64,000 bases of DNA from the NCBI RefSeq assembly GCF_004362145.1, contig NZ_SNXC01000010.1, positions 434,001-498,000 of the forward strand, in the 5' to 3' direction. Shown here piece after piece: positions 36,536 through 48,048 of this stretch (position 1 is its first letter; every line of letters starts with the position of its first letter). Under the pieces are notes generated by a model, which saw only the letters and a list, made by a program, of their open reading frames with translations, did no database searches and had not been told where the DNA came from. Both the position numbers and the translations under genes were made by a program. This DNA is from Marinomonas balearica. GTDB taxonomy: Bacteria; Pseudomonadota; Gammaproteobacteria; Pseudomonadales; Marinomonadaceae.

Positions 36536-38452
36536 ATGCCTGTAATTACATTGCCAGATGGCAGCCAACGTACTTTTTCTGAACCTGTAACGCTAATGCA
36601 AATTGCTGAGGATATTGGTCCTGGGCTTGCGAAAGCGACAGTTGCGGGAAAAATTAATGGAACACTCGTTGATGCTTGTGAAGTTATTGACGAAGATGCT
36701 GATGTGAGTCTTATCACGGGTAGGGATGAGGAAGGCCTTGAAATCATTCGCCACTCATTTGCCCATCTCGTTGGTCATGCTGTTAAGCAATTATTTCCAA
36801 CAGCCCAAATGGCAATTGGTCCAGTTATAAATGAAGGTTTTTACTACGACGTTGCATTTGAACGTCCGTTTACGCTTGATGATATGGCGGCAATCGAAAA
36901 GCGAATTGGCGAACTTATCAAAACGGATTATGACGTTGTTAAAAAAATGACGTCAATTCAAGATGCTCGTCGCCAGTTTGAAGAACGAGGGGAAACTTAT
37001 AAAGTTCAGCTTATTGATGATATGGATGAGTCGGTAAGCGAGGTGGGCTTGTATCATCATGAGGAATACATGGATATGTGTCGTGGGCCACATGTCCCTA
37101 ACACTCGTGTACTTCGTCATTTCAAATTGATGAAACTTGCTGGAGCTTATTGGCGCGGAGATTCCAATAATGAAATGCTTCAGCGTGTTTATGGAACGGC
37201 GTGGGCAGATAAAAAAGAGCTAAAAGCGTATTTGCTGCGTATCGAAGAAGCTGAAAAGCGTGATCATCGAAAATTAGGCAAAAAACTTGATTTGTTCCAT
37301 GTTCAAGAAGAAGCACCAGGTATGGTGTTTTGGCATCCTAAAGGCTGGAGCTTATATCAAATTGTTGAGCAGTATATGCGTCAAAAGCAACTTGATAATG
37401 GCTATCAGGAAGTAAAAACCCCTCAGATTGTTGACCGTGTACTTTGGGAAAAGTCTGGCCATTGGGGTAAGTATCAGGAAAACATGTTCACGACGCATTC
37501 GGAAAATCGCGATTATGCGGTTAAACCAATGAACTGCCCGTGTCACATTCAGGTTTATAACCAAGGCCTTAAAAGTTACCGCGATTTACCGTTCCGAATG
37601 GCGGAGTTTGGTTCATGTCATCGCAATGAGCCGTCTGGTGCATTGCATGGGATCATGCGTGTTCGTAACTTTGTTCAGGACGATGGACATATTTTCGTAA
37701 CTGAAAATCAAATTCAATCAGAAGTGTCTGAGTTTATTAAGTTGCTTCATGATGTTTATGCGGATTTCGGCTTTGAGCAGATCGTATATCGTCTTTCAAC
37801 ACGCCCTGAACAGCGGGTTGGTTCTGACGAAGTATGGGATAAAGCAGAGAAAGCATTGGCGGATGCGCTAAATGTCGCTGAATTGGATTGGGAAGAGTTG
37901 CCTGGAGAAGGTGCTTTTTATGGTCCTAAAATTGAATTCTCTTTGAAAGATGCTATTGGCCGAGTTTGGCAGTGTGGTACTATTCAGGTAGACTTCTCGA
38001 TGCCTACTCGTTTAGGCGCACAGTATGTTTCTGAAGACGGCTCTCGCCAAACACCTGTAATGTTGCACAGAGCAATAGTGGGGTCATTGGAAAGATTCAT
38101 CGGAATATTGATAGAAGAAACCGAAGGATCGTTCCCAGTTTGGTTGGCGCCTGAGCAGGTGGTGATCATGAATATTACTGATCGTCAGACCGAATACTGT
38201 GAAAAATTGGAAAAAACCCTAAATTCTAATGGGTTTAGATCAAAACTGGACTTGAGAAACGAGAAGATCGGGTTTAAAATTCGCGAGCATACTCTTCAAC
38301 GCATCCCATACTTAATTGTTGTTGGTGATAAAGAAGTTGAAAACGATCAGGTTGCAGTTCGAACTCGTTCGGGCGAAGACCTAGGTGTAATGAGTATAAC
38401 CCAATTCGAAGATTTGCTTCGTGAAGAAGTTGCTCGTCGTAGTCGAAAATAA
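36536..38452 (+). CDS. thrS: Threonyl-tRNA synthetase
   Basis: Charges tRNA-Thr and edits misacylated Ser-tRNA. The 638-aa protein has a TGS domain (1-60), the editing domain with [11 protein letters not shown] (about 73) and the CRGPHVPNT segment (about 182), the class II core with [13 protein letters not shown] (zinc Cys, about 333), [26 protein letters not shown] (motif 2) and [19 protein letters not shown] (motif 3), and the anticodon-binding domain (about 535-638). ATG at 36536 follows AGGGG. The leader carries a tRNA-like operator, so autoregulation by ThrRS is likely. infC follows directly, as in E. coli. Confidence 0.98.
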   Translation: MPVITLPDGSQRTFSEPVTLMQIAEDIGPGLAKATVAGKINGTLVDACEVIDEDADVSLITGRDEEGLEIIRHSFAHLVGHAVKQLFPTAQMAIGPVINEGFYYDVAFERPFTLDDMAAIEKRIGELIKTDYDVVKKMTSIQDARRQFEERGETYKVQLIDDMDESVSEVGLYHHEEYMDMCRGPHVPNTRVLRHFKLMKLAGAYWRGDSNNEMLQRVYGTAWADKKELKAYLLRIEEAEKRDHRKLGKKLDLFHVQEEAPGMVFWHPKGWSLYQIVEQYMRQKQLDNGYQEVKTPQIVDRVLWEKSGHWGKYQENMFTTHSENRDYAVKPMNCPCHIQVYNQGLKSYRDLPFRMAEFGSCHRNEPSGALHGIMRVRNFVQDDGHIFVTENQIQSEVSEFIKLLHDVYADFGFEQIVYRLSTRPEQRVGSDEVWDKAEKALADALNVAELDWEELPGEGAFYGPKIEFSLKDAIGRVWQCGTIQVDFSMPTRLGAQYVSEDGSRQTPVMLHRAIVGSLERFIGILIEETEGSFPVWLAPEQVVIMNITDRQTEYCEKLEKTLNSNGFRSKLDLRNEKIGFKIREHTLQRIPYLIVVGDKEVENDQVAVRTRSGEDLGVMSITQFEDLLREEVARRSRK

Positions 38453-38469
38453 TTAATGGAGATAGAGCC

Positions 38470-39015
38470 ATAAAAGGTAATATGAATCGTGGGCGCAATA
38501 ATAAACAGCAGCGCCCTCAAATCAACGAAAACATTGCAGCTACCGAAGTGCGCTTAATCGGTGCTGACGGTAATCAAGTGGGTGTTGTTTCGATTGAGGA
38601 AGCACTGGATGCCTCTCGCGCAGCGGCACTAGACCTAGTGCAGATTGCAGATTCAGATCCGATTGTTTGCAAAATCATGGACTACGGCAAGCATGTTTTT
38701 GAGCAGAAAAAAGCTAAAGCCGCTCAAAAGAAAAATGCGAAGCAAATCCAGGTTAAAGAAATGAAGTTCCGACCAGGGACGGAAGAAGGGGATTATCAGG
38801 TAAAACTCCGCAACCTGATACGTTTCCTAGAAGGTGGAGACAAGGCCAAAGTATCTTTACGATACCGTGGTCGTGAAATGGCCCATCAAGAGCTTGGCAT
38901 GCAGCTTATGAATCGAGTCGCTCAAGACTTAGAGGAATATGGTGTAGTTGAACAAGCCGCGAAAATGGAAGGTCGTCAATTGACGATGGTGCTTGCTCCC
39001 AAAAAGAAGAAGTGA
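38470..39015 (+). CDS. infC: Translation initiation factor IF-3, probable AUA start
   Basis: IF-3 keeps 30S subunits free and checks start codons. The C-terminal and N-terminal domains are clear: [63 protein letters not shown] and [12 protein letters not shown] place the start at ATA 38470 (I-K-G-N-M-N-R), giving 181 aa. It has GGAG at 38458-38461 at good spacing, and the extra residues match the I-K-x-x-M pattern I recall for Pseudomonas IF-3. A non-canonical start is the known basis of infC autoregulation. ATG 38482, four codons on, with a weaker AAGG, is the alternative. The stop of thrS is 17 bp upstream. Confidence 0.95.
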   Translation: MKGNMNRGRNNKQQRPQINENIAATEVRLIGADGNQVGVVSIEEALDASRAAALDLVQIADSDPIVCKIMDYGKHVFEQKKAKAAQKKNAKQIQVKEMKFRPGTEEGDYQVKLRNLIRFLEGGDKAKVSLRYRGREMAHQELGMQLMNRVAQDLEEYGVVEQAAKMEGRQLTMVLAPKKKK

Positions 39016-39076
39016 TTCACGTCTGAAAAGACAGAGGAATCATATTTAAATTAACGAATGCGAGAGTGGTTTTACC

Positions 39077-39271
39077 ATGCCAAAAATTAAATCAAATAGT
39101 GGCGCAGCTAAGCGCTTCAAACGTACCGCTAACGGTTTTAAACATAAGCAGTCTTTCACTAGTCACATTTTGACGAAGAAATCGACTAAGCGTAAACGTC
39201 AACTTCGTTCTATGAACCAAGTAGCATCTTGCGACAAGCCATTGATCGTTCGTATGCTTCCATACGTTTAA
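39077..39271 (+). CDS. rpmI: 50S ribosomal protein L35
   Basis: Small basic ribosomal protein of 64 aa: [20 protein letters not shown], then [23 protein letters not shown], and ends LIVRMLPYV, all typical of bL35. It lies in the canonical infC-rpmI-rplT order, 61 bp after infC and 48 bp before rplT, so co-transcription is expected. In E. coli, L20 represses this pair at the rpmI leader; I did not identify the long-range pseudoknot here. Confidence 0.98.
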   Translation: MPKIKSNSGAAKRFKRTANGFKHKQSFTSHILTKKSTKRKRQLRSMNQVASCDKPLIVRMLPYV

Positions 39272-39319
39272 TCGTTTATACAAATTTTAGTCAAATTAAC
39301 TAGTTAAAGGGTTTATATT

Positions 39320-39676
39320 ATGCCTCGCGTAAAACGTGGTGTTCAGGCTCGTCGCCGTCACAAAAAGATTTTAAAACAAGCTAAAGGTTACTACGGTGCT
39401 CGTAGCCGTGTATTTCGCGTAGCGAAACAAGCGGTTATTAAAGCCGGTCAATATGCTTACCGTGACCGTCGTCAACGTAAACGTCAATTCCGTGCTCTAT
39501 GGATTGCTCGTATTAACGCTGCCGCTCGTATCAATGGTCTATCTTACAGCCGCTTCATTGCTGGCCTAAAGAAAGCGTCTATTGAAATTGACCGTAAAGT
39601 ATTGGCTGACTTGGCTGTATACGAAAAAGAAGTTTTTGCAGCAATCGTTGAAAAAGCGAAAGCTAGCTTGGCTTAA
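39320..39676 (+). CDS. rplT: 50S ribosomal protein L20
   Basis: Assembly-initiating ribosomal protein of 118 aa, bL20: [57 protein letters not shown] and [23 protein letters not shown]. In E. coli it also acts as translational repressor of rpmI-rplT. ATG at 39320. A strong terminator-like hairpin follows before pheS. Confidence 0.98.
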   Translation: MPRVKRGVQARRRHKKILKQAKGYYGARSRVFRVAKQAVIKAGQYAYRDRRQRKRQFRALWIARINAAARINGLSYSRFIAGLKKASIEIDRKVLADLAVYEKEVFAAIVEKAKASLA

Positions 39677-39739
39677 TTTCAGACGTAGTGCCTAATGTGA
39701 CGTATACCTGTTATTTGGGTGTCACACATAGCAGTCTTT

Positions 39740-40785
<1,046 letters not shown>

Positions 40786-40803
40786 TCGGTCTGAGGAAGA
40801 AAG

Positions 40804-43188
40804 ATGAAATTCAGTGAAAATTGGCTAAGAGAGTGGGTCAATCCAGAAATCTCTACCGAAGAACTTGTTGCTCAAGTAACAATGGCAGGATTGGAAGTCG
40901 ACGAAGTTGAGTCCGTGGCTGAAGATTTTTCAGGTGTTGTTGTTGGTGAGATCTTGGCAGCAGAAAAGCACCCAAATGCAGATAAGCTTCAGGTTTGTCG
41001 TGTTTCGGATGGTGCGGAAGAATATCAGGTGGTTTGTGGTGCTCCTAATGCTCGCGCGGGCATTAAAATTCCGTTTGCGAAAGTGGGTGCGGTATTAGGC
41101 CCAGACTTCAAGATTAAAAAGGCGAAGCTGAGACAAGTTGAATCCTTTGGTATGTTATGTGCTGCAGCTGAACTGGGTATTAGCGACGACAATGATGGTT
41201 TGCTTGAGTTATCTAATGAGGCTCCAGTAGGGAAGGATTTCCGCCAATATTTGGATTTGGATGATTCTATTATTGATGTTGACTTAACGCCAAATAGAAG
41301 TGACTGTTTAAGCATTGCTGGAATGGCGCGAGAAGTTGGTGTTCTAAATAACACTGATTTAACGCCTGTGGATATTGCTCCGTCAGATGTTCAAATTCAA
41401 GATACATTTAATGTAAGGGTTGAGTCATCTAATGCATGTCCTCGCTATGTAGGGCGAATCATCAAAGGTGTCAATGTCGCTTCACAAACGCCGCTTTGGA
41501 TGTCAGAGAAGTTGCGTCGTAGTGGGATTAGAACCATAGACCCAATTGTCGATATTACAAACTATGTAATGTTGGAGTTGGGGCAGCCGATGCATGCATT
41601 TGATTTAGCTAACCTGAATGGCTCTGTTGTTGTTCGTGATGCGGTTGCGGACGAAAAAATCACTCTGCTTGATGGTCAGGAGTTAACTCTTCGTAGCGAT
41701 ACACTTGTTATTGCTGATGAAAAGGGTCCGCTTGCAGTGGCTGGCATCATGGGCGGAGAGTTTTCCGGAGTAAATGAGAATACTCAAGATATCTTCCTTG
41801 AGTCTGCTTTTTTTGCACCAATAGCGCTCGCAGGTAAAGCTCGTTCGTACGGATTACATACGGATTCGTCTCACCGATTTGAGCGTGGAGTAGATGCTAC
41901 TTTACAAGAAAAGGCTATTGAGCGTGCAACAGCGCTAATTATCGAGATCGCGGGCGGTCAAGTAGGTCCATTGACTGAAGTTGTCAGTGAATCTTACTTG
42001 CCAAAAGCCAATCAAGTTACTCTAAGACGCAAGAAGTTAGATCAGTACCTTGCGGTTTCGTTGGAGCAGTCTCAGGTTACTGAAATCCTAACGCGTCTTG
42101 GTATGAGTTTGGTTGAGGAAACGGACGAAGCTTGGACGATATCTGCTCCATCGCATCGTTTCGATATTGAGATTGAAGCGGATCTCATTGAAGAAGTGGC
42201 TCGAATTTACGGCTACGACAATTTGCCTTCTTCCATGCCTACTGCCGCTGTAAATTTCAAGCCAGTAACGGAGACGAAAACAGCGATTCAATCAGTTCGA
42301 GCGACATTGGTTGCGAATGGCTATCAGGAAGCGGTGACTTACAGCTTTATCGATCCTGCTTTAAGTAAGCAATTTTGTCCAGATATTGACCCCGTGCCGC
42401 TAGCAAACCCTATTTCTTCGGATATGGGTGTGATGCGTCCTAGTTTAGTGCCAAGTTTGGTGAAAACTTATCTTTACAACCAGAATCGTCAGCAATCGCG
42501 TGTAAGGTTGTTTGAGACAGGAAGACGTTTCATTGGGCGTGTATCTGAACTTGATAAGTTAGATCAGCAGGAGCGTATAGCTGGTTTGATTGCAGGTTCG
42601 CGTGCTCCTGAAGGCTGGTATCATAAAAACGAAAGTGTTGACTTTTATGATCTTAAAGCACATGTAGAAGCGCTGTTTGGGCTTAATCAAGGGCGAGTTC
42701 CTACGTTTGAGCGTGCTGATGTCGTGTATCTACATCCTGGTCGATCAGCACGAGTGCTTATTGATGGTAAAGAGGTTGGCGTATTGGGTGAGCTTCATCC
42801 ACGGTTTGCTAAAGAGCTTGGAATTAACCAGGCGGTTTACATCTTCGACCTTGAATTGGACGCAGTGTTGTCGGCACAATTGCCGCTGTATTCAGCTGTA
42901 TCCAAATTCCCTGAGGTTCGTAGAGATTTGGCATTGGTTGTCGATCGACAAACACCGGTAAGCGCGATGGAATCTATCGTAGCTAAGAATGCTGGTGAGG
43001 CGTTCCAAAAAGTAGCGGTTTTTGACGTTTATCAAGGTCAAGGTATTGATGAATCTAAAAAAAGTGTTGCTTTGGGCTTGACGTGGCAGCATCCTTCCCA
43101 CACTCTTAGTGATGAAGAAGTGAACAATACAGTGGATCAGATAATATCTGCTCTCACTGAAGAACTTGGGGCAGTTATTCGAGGGTAA
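40804..43188 (+). CDS. pheT: Phenylalanyl-tRNA synthetase beta subunit
   Basis: Beta subunit of PheRS, 794 aa. Domains in order: OB-fold tRNA-binding EMAP-like region (about 40-150, [20 protein letters not shown]), B3/B4 editing domain (about 210-395, with [20 protein letters not shown] and [13 protein letters not shown]), B5 domain (about 400-475), the degenerate catalytic core (about 480-690), and the C-terminal anticodon-binding FDX-ACB domain (about 700-794, [15 protein letters not shown]). ATG at 40804. ihfA begins 4 bp after its stop. Confidence 0.98.
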   Translation: MKFSENWLREWVNPEISTEELVAQVTMAGLEVDEVESVAEDFSGVVVGEILAAEKHPNADKLQVCRVSDGAEEYQVVCGAPNARAGIKIPFAKVGAVLGPDFKIKKAKLRQVESFGMLCAAAELGISDDNDGLLELSNEAPVGKDFRQYLDLDDSIIDVDLTPNRSDCLSIAGMAREVGVLNNTDLTPVDIAPSDVQIQDTFNVRVESSNACPRYVGRIIKGVNVASQTPLWMSEKLRRSGIRTIDPIVDITNYVMLELGQPMHAFDLANLNGSVVVRDAVADEKITLLDGQELTLRSDTLVIADEKGPLAVAGIMGGEFSGVNENTQDIFLESAFFAPIALAGKARSYGLHTDSSHRFERGVDATLQEKAIERATALIIEIAGGQVGPLTEVVSESYLPKANQVTLRRKKLDQYLAVSLEQSQVTEILTRLGMSLVEETDEAWTISAPSHRFDIEIEADLIEEVARIYGYDNLPSSMPTAAVNFKPVTETKTAIQSVRATLVANGYQEAVTYSFIDPALSKQFCPDIDPVPLANPISSDMGVMRPSLVPSLVKTYLYNQNRQQSRVRLFETGRRFIGRVSELDKLDQQERIAGLIAGSRAPEGWYHKNESVDFYDLKAHVEALFGLNQGRVPTFERADVVYLHPGRSARVLIDGKEVGVLGELHPRFAKELGINQAVYIFDLELDAVLSAQLPLYSAVSKFPEVRRDLALVVDRQTPVSAMESIVAKNAGEAFQKVAVFDVYQGQGIDESKKSVALGLTWQHPSHTLSDEEVNNTVDQIISALTEELGAVIRG

Positions 43189-43192
43189 GCTT

Positions 43193-43489
43193 ATGGCATC
43201 GTTGACTAAAGCGGATCTAGCGGAAAACCTTGTTGAAACTATAGGTTTGACTAAGAAAGATGCGAAAGACCTAGTAGAAGGTTTTTTTCAGGTAATACGA
43301 GAGTCTCTAGTAGAGCGGGAGCAAGTGAAGTTGTCTGGTTTCGGCAACTTCGAGGTTCGCGAAAAAAGTCAGCGACCTGGCCGTAACCCTAAAACCGGAG
43401 AGGAAATCCCAATTACTGCGCGTACTGTAGTTACTTTTCGACCTGGGCAAAAATTAAAAGCCAAGGTTGAGAACTACATGCAAGAGTGA
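43193..43489 (+). CDS. ihfA: Integration host factor alpha subunit
   Basis: DNA-bending protein that works as a heterodimer with IhfB. I start at ATG 43193 ([19 protein letters not shown]), giving 98 aa, the usual length; an in-frame earlier codon would lie inside pheT. Motifs: [20 protein letters not shown], the beta-arm with the conserved Pro that kinks DNA, then [22 protein letters not shown]. It immediately follows pheT, as in E. coli, and ends in a strong terminator. Confidence 0.97.
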   Translation: MASLTKADLAENLVETIGLTKKDAKDLVEGFFQVIRESLVEREQVKLSGFGNFEVREKSQRPGRNPKTGEEIPITARTVVTFRPGQKLKAKVENYMQE

Positions 43490-43522
43490 TTGTGATAATC
43501 GTTTTTAGATTGTTGTGAGTTT

Positions 43523-43555
43523 AAAAAGCCAAGCACAAAAGTGCTTGGCTTTTTT
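43523..43555. terminator. Terminator between ihfA and the DUF3549 gene
   Basis: AAAAAGCCAAGCAC (43523-43536) pairs with GTGCTTGGCTTTTT (43541-43554) across AAAA. It lies between convergent genes and has an A-run and a T-run, so it can serve both directions. Confidence 0.9.
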
Positions 43556-43599
43556 GTTTTCAGAGTGGGGTAATGTGTCGTAAAGAAAGGCGAATTAAC

Positions 43600-44664
43600 C
43601 TACTGAACGGTACTTGATTGTGGTGCGAATAGACTTTCTACTGCTTTTTGCAATGTGCTACTTATATGATCTGATCGTAGCAAAGACCATAAAGGAATGT
43701 TTGCTTCAGGGTGCTGACTTAGTTCAGTGGCGATTTGATTGAACCCCAGCCAGCCATCCTCACGATGGGCGAGTTTCTCCATAATAATTCTTAATAGAGC
43801 GGGTTCGTTAGCGAGCCAGTGAGGACATTTTGCAGCAAGTGCAGTAATCAAATGAATGTGGGTGTCGTCACATGTTGAAAGATCGCCAATTGCTTGAAAA
43901 AGGCTCAAGTTTAATTGAGGTGGCATGCTTCCGTTTGAAAGGGCACGTATATAGCCTGCGACCACTTCAGGGCGATTTTCTTCAGAGCAAACGTTTTTCA
44001 ATTTTGATGAAAGCTCGTTTGATAGTGTGTGATGCTCTAAGCAATTGCACAAAGCCATTGAAAAAGCGAGAGGGGTCGAGTCAATGGCTTTTATAATGAG
44101 AGGCTCAATATCTTTGTGAGCGTGACGAGAGGCAAGATCAGCAATGCCTTGGAGTCCAAGTTGGCGCCATGTGTCGTTTTCGTCAGGTAGGCTTTTCGTC
44201 AGGTAGTCTTTTACATCATCAAAGTAAGGTGACGGAGCTTGTTTCATCGAAGTGGCCATTATTGCGTGAAAGTTCGCCATTCGTTCTTGGTCTGGAGTAA
44301 ATGCGTACGGGTTATCTTCTAAGGCTTCATTCAATCCTTGTTCTTTACCTTTGTTCATTATTCTATCAACAATGGTTTTTATGAAATGATCTCTTGTACC
44401 TAGATTTAGGCTTCCTTGCTCGTCAATAGGAAGGCGTATAAACCAAATGACAGAATCATCGGCTTTGGACTGCGAGTTTGTTGGTGACAGAACACAAGCC
44501 AACCAAGCATGTTTTCGAAAAGGGTACGGGTACGGTTGTTGCTTTTTATCAAATTGGATGACTTGTTGAGGAGCCAGCCTTTGAATTCGACGTCCTATAT
44601 CGTAGTAGTTTACTTGGCATCCGACTAAGCTAAAAAGATCACTCAAAGATTCTATTTGATTCAT
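43600..44664 (-). CDS. DUF3549 family protein (helical-repeat-like)
   Basis: A 354-aa protein of unknown function that I recognise as the DUF3549 family found in Pseudomonas and relatives. The N-terminus (LSDLFSLVGCQVNYYDIGRRIQRL) and the KHAWLACVL...WFIRLPIDEQG region are typical; the second half (about 150-350) is mostly helical, with repeat-like segments such as WRQLGLQGIADLASRH and FQAIGDLSTCDD that recall HEAT-type repeats. No signal peptide or membrane segment. ATG at 44664. It is divergent from the YqcC-like gene, leaving about 77 bp for both promoters. Confidence 0.8.
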   Translation of the reverse strand: MNQIESLSDLFSLVGCQVNYYDIGRRIQRLAPQQVIQFDKKQQPYPYPFRKHAWLACVLSPTNSQSKADDSVIWFIRLPIDEQGSLNLGTRDHFIKTIVDRIMNKGKEQGLNEALEDNPYAFTPDQERMANFHAIMATSMKQAPSPYFDDVKDYLTKSLPDENDTWRQLGLQGIADLASRHAHKDIEPLIIKAIDSTPLAFSMALCNCLEHHTLSNELSSKLKNVCSEENRPEVVAGYIRALSNGSMPPQLNLSLFQAIGDLSTCDDTHIHLITALAAKCPHWLANEPALLRIIMEKLAHREDGWLGFNQIATELSQHPEANIPLWSLLRSDHISSTLQKAVESLFAPQSSTVQ

Positions 44665-44741
44665 TGTAAAACCATATTAGGGGATTCGCTAAATTGCGTT
44701 TAAAATGTCGGTAATTATATCTGCTTTACTCGGAGAATTCA

Positions 44742-45077
44742 GTGACACTTGATATAAAACGTTATCATGACTTGGCGGATAGTTTGCTCGATTTAGAAAT
44801 TTTGATGCGCGAAGCCGGTGTATGGGAGTGTGAGAAGCCAGAAGAGGAGGCGTTCAAAAGCCGGGTTCCATTTGCGGTTGACTGCATGACTTTTAATCAA
44901 TGGTTGAAGTTCATCATGATACCAAAGTTTAAAGAGATGATTGAGCTAGGTTCTCCGCTACCCCGTACATCGAGTATTGCTGAATATGCAAGTGAAGCTG
45001 GCCTCAACTTGAGTCCAGAAAATGAGCGAAAAATATTGCATTGTATTCGTTCAATTGATCAGATTTTGTCTCAATGA
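44742..45077 (+). CDS. YqcC family protein
   Basis: A 111-aa helical protein of the YqcC (DUF446) family, function unknown. Typical features are LLDLEILMREAGVWECEKPEEEAFKS, PFAVDCMTFNQWLKFIMIPKF and the C-terminal helical bundle. In Enterobacteria and Vibrio yqcC neighbours truC, a tRNA pseudouridine synthase, but here it sits between DUF3549 and DUF1853 genes. The start is GTG 44742, with GGAG about 6 nt upstream. It is followed after 9 bp by the DUF1853 gene, so the two are probably one operon. Confidence 0.85.
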   Translation: MTLDIKRYHDLADSLLDLEILMREAGVWECEKPEEEAFKSRVPFAVDCMTFNQWLKFIMIPKFKEMIELGSPLPRTSSIAEYASEAGLNLSPENERKILHCIRSIDQILSQ

Positions 45078-45086
45078 TATATCACA

Positions 45087-45905
45087 ATGAATAGGTCAAA
45101 TTTAATTGATGATCTCAAATGGGTGCTTCGGTTTGAGACAATTAACGAAGCATTGGATTTGTCATATTATCGAATAGTAGATTGGGAGGGTAAGTTACAG
45201 CAACTCTCTGACAACCCCAGCCCACTCTACGATGTCTTTTCAAACGTAAAATCCCATTTTTTGGGCAGCTACTTTGAAGTGCTGTTTTCATTTGCAATCA
45301 GGCATTTTACAACACTCGATATTGTATGTGAGCACGAGCAAATTCAGTCCGATACCCGAACACTAGGAGAGATAGACTTAATTGTAAAAACAGTGGAAGG
45401 TCATTACATTCAATTTGAGATCGCAATAAAGTTTTATTTAGAAAGACCGGATTTAGCACCTGATAATTGGATTGGTCCAAATAAAAACGACAGTCTGCGT
45501 AAAAAAACGGAACGAGCAATGCACCATCAGCTGAAAATACTAAATACAAAAGAAGGTGTTGCTTGGCTTAATTCTCATTCGATTCCGAATGTTGGGAATA
45601 AAGAACTGCTTATTTTTGGTCGGCTGTTCCGATATCCAAGAATGGACCAATCTTACAACAGCGAGGCAAATTGGATTCATTTAAGAGACCTTGACGCCAC
45701 AGCGCTGCCATTGCTGGCAGAAGCTATCAAACCGCATTGGCTAACCCCGACGTTAGATATGGAATATATAACTCATAGAGAGTGTAGTCGTCGTCTAACG
45801 GCTCGGTTTGAAATCGATGATCGTCCTGTTTTGTTTACGGTTTCGAGTGACAAGAGTGCAAAAATAGGACATAAATGGCTTTTTGTTGTACCTGATGAAT
45901 GGTGA
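45087..45905 (+). CDS. DUF1853 family protein (PD-(D/E)XK nuclease-like)
   Basis: A 272-aa protein I assign to DUF1853, a family placed in the PD-(D/E)XK nuclease superfamily. The active-site-like pattern is visible at about residues 93-115: GEIDLIVKTVEGHYIQFEIAIKFYL, with Asp in GEID and E-x-A-x-K in FEIAIKFY. A later NDSLRKKTERAMHHQLKIL and LLIFGRLFRYP are also typical. The biological role is unknown. It follows the YqcC gene closely and ends 61 bp before the GGDEF-EAL gene. Confidence 0.82.
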   Translation: MNRSNLIDDLKWVLRFETINEALDLSYYRIVDWEGKLQQLSDNPSPLYDVFSNVKSHFLGSYFEVLFSFAIRHFTTLDIVCEHEQIQSDTRTLGEIDLIVKTVEGHYIQFEIAIKFYLERPDLAPDNWIGPNKNDSLRKKTERAMHHQLKILNTKEGVAWLNSHSIPNVGNKELLIFGRLFRYPRMDQSYNSEANWIHLRDLDATALPLLAEAIKPHWLTPTLDMEYITHRECSRRLTARFEIDDRPVLFTVSSDKSAKIGHKWLFVVPDEW

Positions 45906-45966
45906 TACTTGAAATGTATGTTCGTTTCAGGCATAAAATTACTTTAGCTGTAAATGTTTCCTTTTG

Positions 45967-47985
45967 ATGACAGACTTATTCTTTATAAATAATGATGCGC
46001 GTGAAATTGCTCGTTGGCTAATTGATGTCTCTAAATCATCAATATCTTGGCGTAACGCAGCGGCAAAGACGCTTTTTTCTACAGAGATTTCGAAGGATCG
46101 ATCACTAAACTCTCAACTTCAAAATGCACTCATTGAAAAAGTGCAGGCACACTTGTCTTTAGGTTTTGAGGACAGTCTAACTTGGATTATTCAATGCGAA
46201 GGTGGTCGAATTTTCCATTGTTCTGGTGAGCGAGTGCCGCTAGGTCCGAATGAGTTTGGTGTTAAGGTTGAGGCTCGGGAGATGTCATCTGCCGTCGATT
46301 TCGGCGTGACCAAAGCAGGTGATTTTACCCGCGATATTGAATCTTCTTCTCATCTAGATGCTTTTAATTTATCTTACTTTCGTTTTGATATAACAGGAAA
46401 GTGCCTTAAGCAAAGTGCTCAAGCGCAAACTCAGTTTGAATGTGTTGAAGAGTTTAAAGACCTGTTTGCTGTTTCTGCGATGGCGCCTTCGGTATTTGGT
46501 CAACTGCTTTCAAAAGGGCAAATTTCTACCGATGTTCGCTTTTTGACAAAGAAGGGTGTTCATTGGTGTCACATCCAAGGCTACAAAGAACCCAGCGGCG
46601 ATTCTTTTTATATTCAAATCACTGATAAGCAAGAAATCAGACAGGCAGAAGCAGAGTTGTTTCGGTTGAAAAACTACGATTCTTTAACCCAGCTTCCTAA
46701 CCGGGATTCTCTCTATCAAAAACTTAACAGTCAAATCGCTAGGGCTGAAAAGAATGATCAAAAGTTTGGTTTGTTGTACATCGACCTAGACGGGTTTAAA
46801 ACAGTAAACGATTCCTTTGGTCATCAGGTTGGAGATGAGCTTTTGAGAGGGGTCGCTAGTCGGATTCAAAGCGTATTGCCTCGTAATGCTCAGTTATTTC
46901 GATTGGGAGGAGACGAATTTGCTATTTTAGTAGATGATTTGTTGGAAGACGCTGAACTTGCTGCAGTAGCTCAAGACGTTGTTTCAGTAAGCGCACAACC
47001 TTACCCAGTCGAAGATTTGGAAATGCTTGTCACGGCCAGTGTGGGGATTTCAAAATACCCAGAGTTTGGTAAAAGTATCGATGACCTTCTGAAAACGTCT
47101 GCATCTGCGATGTGCCGTTCAAAAGCCTTAGGCTACAATAACTTTTGCCTGTATAAAAGTGAGATGCACCAGGACTATCGTGCGCAACTAACGTTAGGTG
47201 GTGCACTGAGAAAGGCGATAGAAGAAGAGCAGTTTGAATTATACTATCAGCCTAAAATTCGGCTTTCAGATGAGTTAACGGTCGGAGCTGAAGCACTAAT
47301 TCGTTGGATTCACCCAGAGCGTGGGATGATACCGCCTGATGAGTTTATACCAATAGCGGAAGAAACGGGTTTAATTCTTCCTTTGGGCGAGTGGGTTATA
47401 AAGCGAGCTTGTCGTCAACTGAAAGAATGGCGAGAGGCGGGACATGCGCCTATCAGTTTGTCTGTTAATTTGTCTGGTAGGCAGTTTATGCAGACTAACT
47501 TGGTCGAAATGGTTAGAGCTACGTTAGCTGAGACGGGGGTCGACCCTAAATACTTGGAACTAGAGCTGACTGAAAGTATGCTTATGGCGGATGCTCAACA
47601 AACAATTGAAAAGCTCCATGGGTTTAGAAAACTTGGGCTGACGTTGTCTATTGATGACTTTGGGACGGGTTACTCATCTTTGGCGTATTTGAAAAAATTC
47701 CCTATTCAATCTTTGAAGATCGATCGCTCGTTTGTGAACGACTTGGGTATTGATGCAGATGACGATGCAATTGTTAAAGCGACGATAGCCATGGCAAATA
47801 GCTTAAATTTGAAAGTCATAGCGGAAGGCGTGGAAAGCCGATCTCAAATTGATGTTTTAAACAATTACCACTGTGAAGAAGTTCAGGGTTATTTGTTTGC
47901 AAAACCAATGAATAACCAAGATTTTTCATCCTATTTGGATTTGCAATCCAGTAGGCAGTTTGATTTGGTCGTGCCTGTTCATTAG
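45967..47985 (+). CDS. GGDEF-EAL domain protein (cyclic-di-GMP turnover)
   Basis: A 672-aa cytoplasmic protein with about 240 N-terminal residues that include a PAS-like region, then GGDEF and EAL domains. GGDEF is intact (314-318 in [10 protein letters not shown]), but the RxxD inhibitory site is absent (RNAQ before it). The EAL domain keeps the residues of active phosphodiesterases: EALIRW (442), [45 protein letters not shown] and QGYLFAKPM. It is therefore probably a phosphodiesterase, with the GGDEF either active or GTP-sensing. No membrane segments are seen. The start is uncertain: ATG 45967 has no clear ribosome site. Confidence 0.9.
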   Translation: MTDLFFINNDAREIARWLIDVSKSSISWRNAAAKTLFSTEISKDRSLNSQLQNALIEKVQAHLSLGFEDSLTWIIQCEGGRIFHCSGERVPLGPNEFGVKVEAREMSSAVDFGVTKAGDFTRDIESSSHLDAFNLSYFRFDITGKCLKQSAQAQTQFECVEEFKDLFAVSAMAPSVFGQLLSKGQISTDVRFLTKKGVHWCHIQGYKEPSGDSFYIQITDKQEIRQAEAELFRLKNYDSLTQLPNRDSLYQKLNSQIARAEKNDQKFGLLYIDLDGFKTVNDSFGHQVGDELLRGVASRIQSVLPRNAQLFRLGGDEFAILVDDLLEDAELAAVAQDVVSVSAQPYPVEDLEMLVTASVGISKYPEFGKSIDDLLKTSASAMCRSKALGYNNFCLYKSEMHQDYRAQLTLGGALRKAIEEEQFELYYQPKIRLSDELTVGAEALIRWIHPERGMIPPDEFIPIAEETGLILPLGEWVIKRACRQLKEWREAGHAPISLSVNLSGRQFMQTNLVEMVRATLAETGVDPKYLELELTESMLMADAQQTIEKLHGFRKLGLTLSIDDFGTGYSSLAYLKKFPIQSLKIDRSFVNDLGIDADDDAIVKATIAMANSLNLKVIAEGVESRSQIDVLNNYHCEEVQGYLFAKPMNNQDFSSYLDLQSSRQFDLVVPVH

Positions 47986-48048
47986 TTTTGATAATCTAGC
48001 TTGATAACACTAGAATAGCGCTCATTCTATTAGTCTCTGGGAGCGCAA

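Noticed and set aside
38482-39015. infC starting at ATG 38482
   Set aside because: Kept as the alternative only; the ATA 38470 has the better-placed ribosome site and matches the N-terminus of relatives.
39677-39739. Phe-rich leader peptide for pheST attenuation
   Set aside because: Searched all forward frames; the only short frame from GTG 39697 has no Phe codons.
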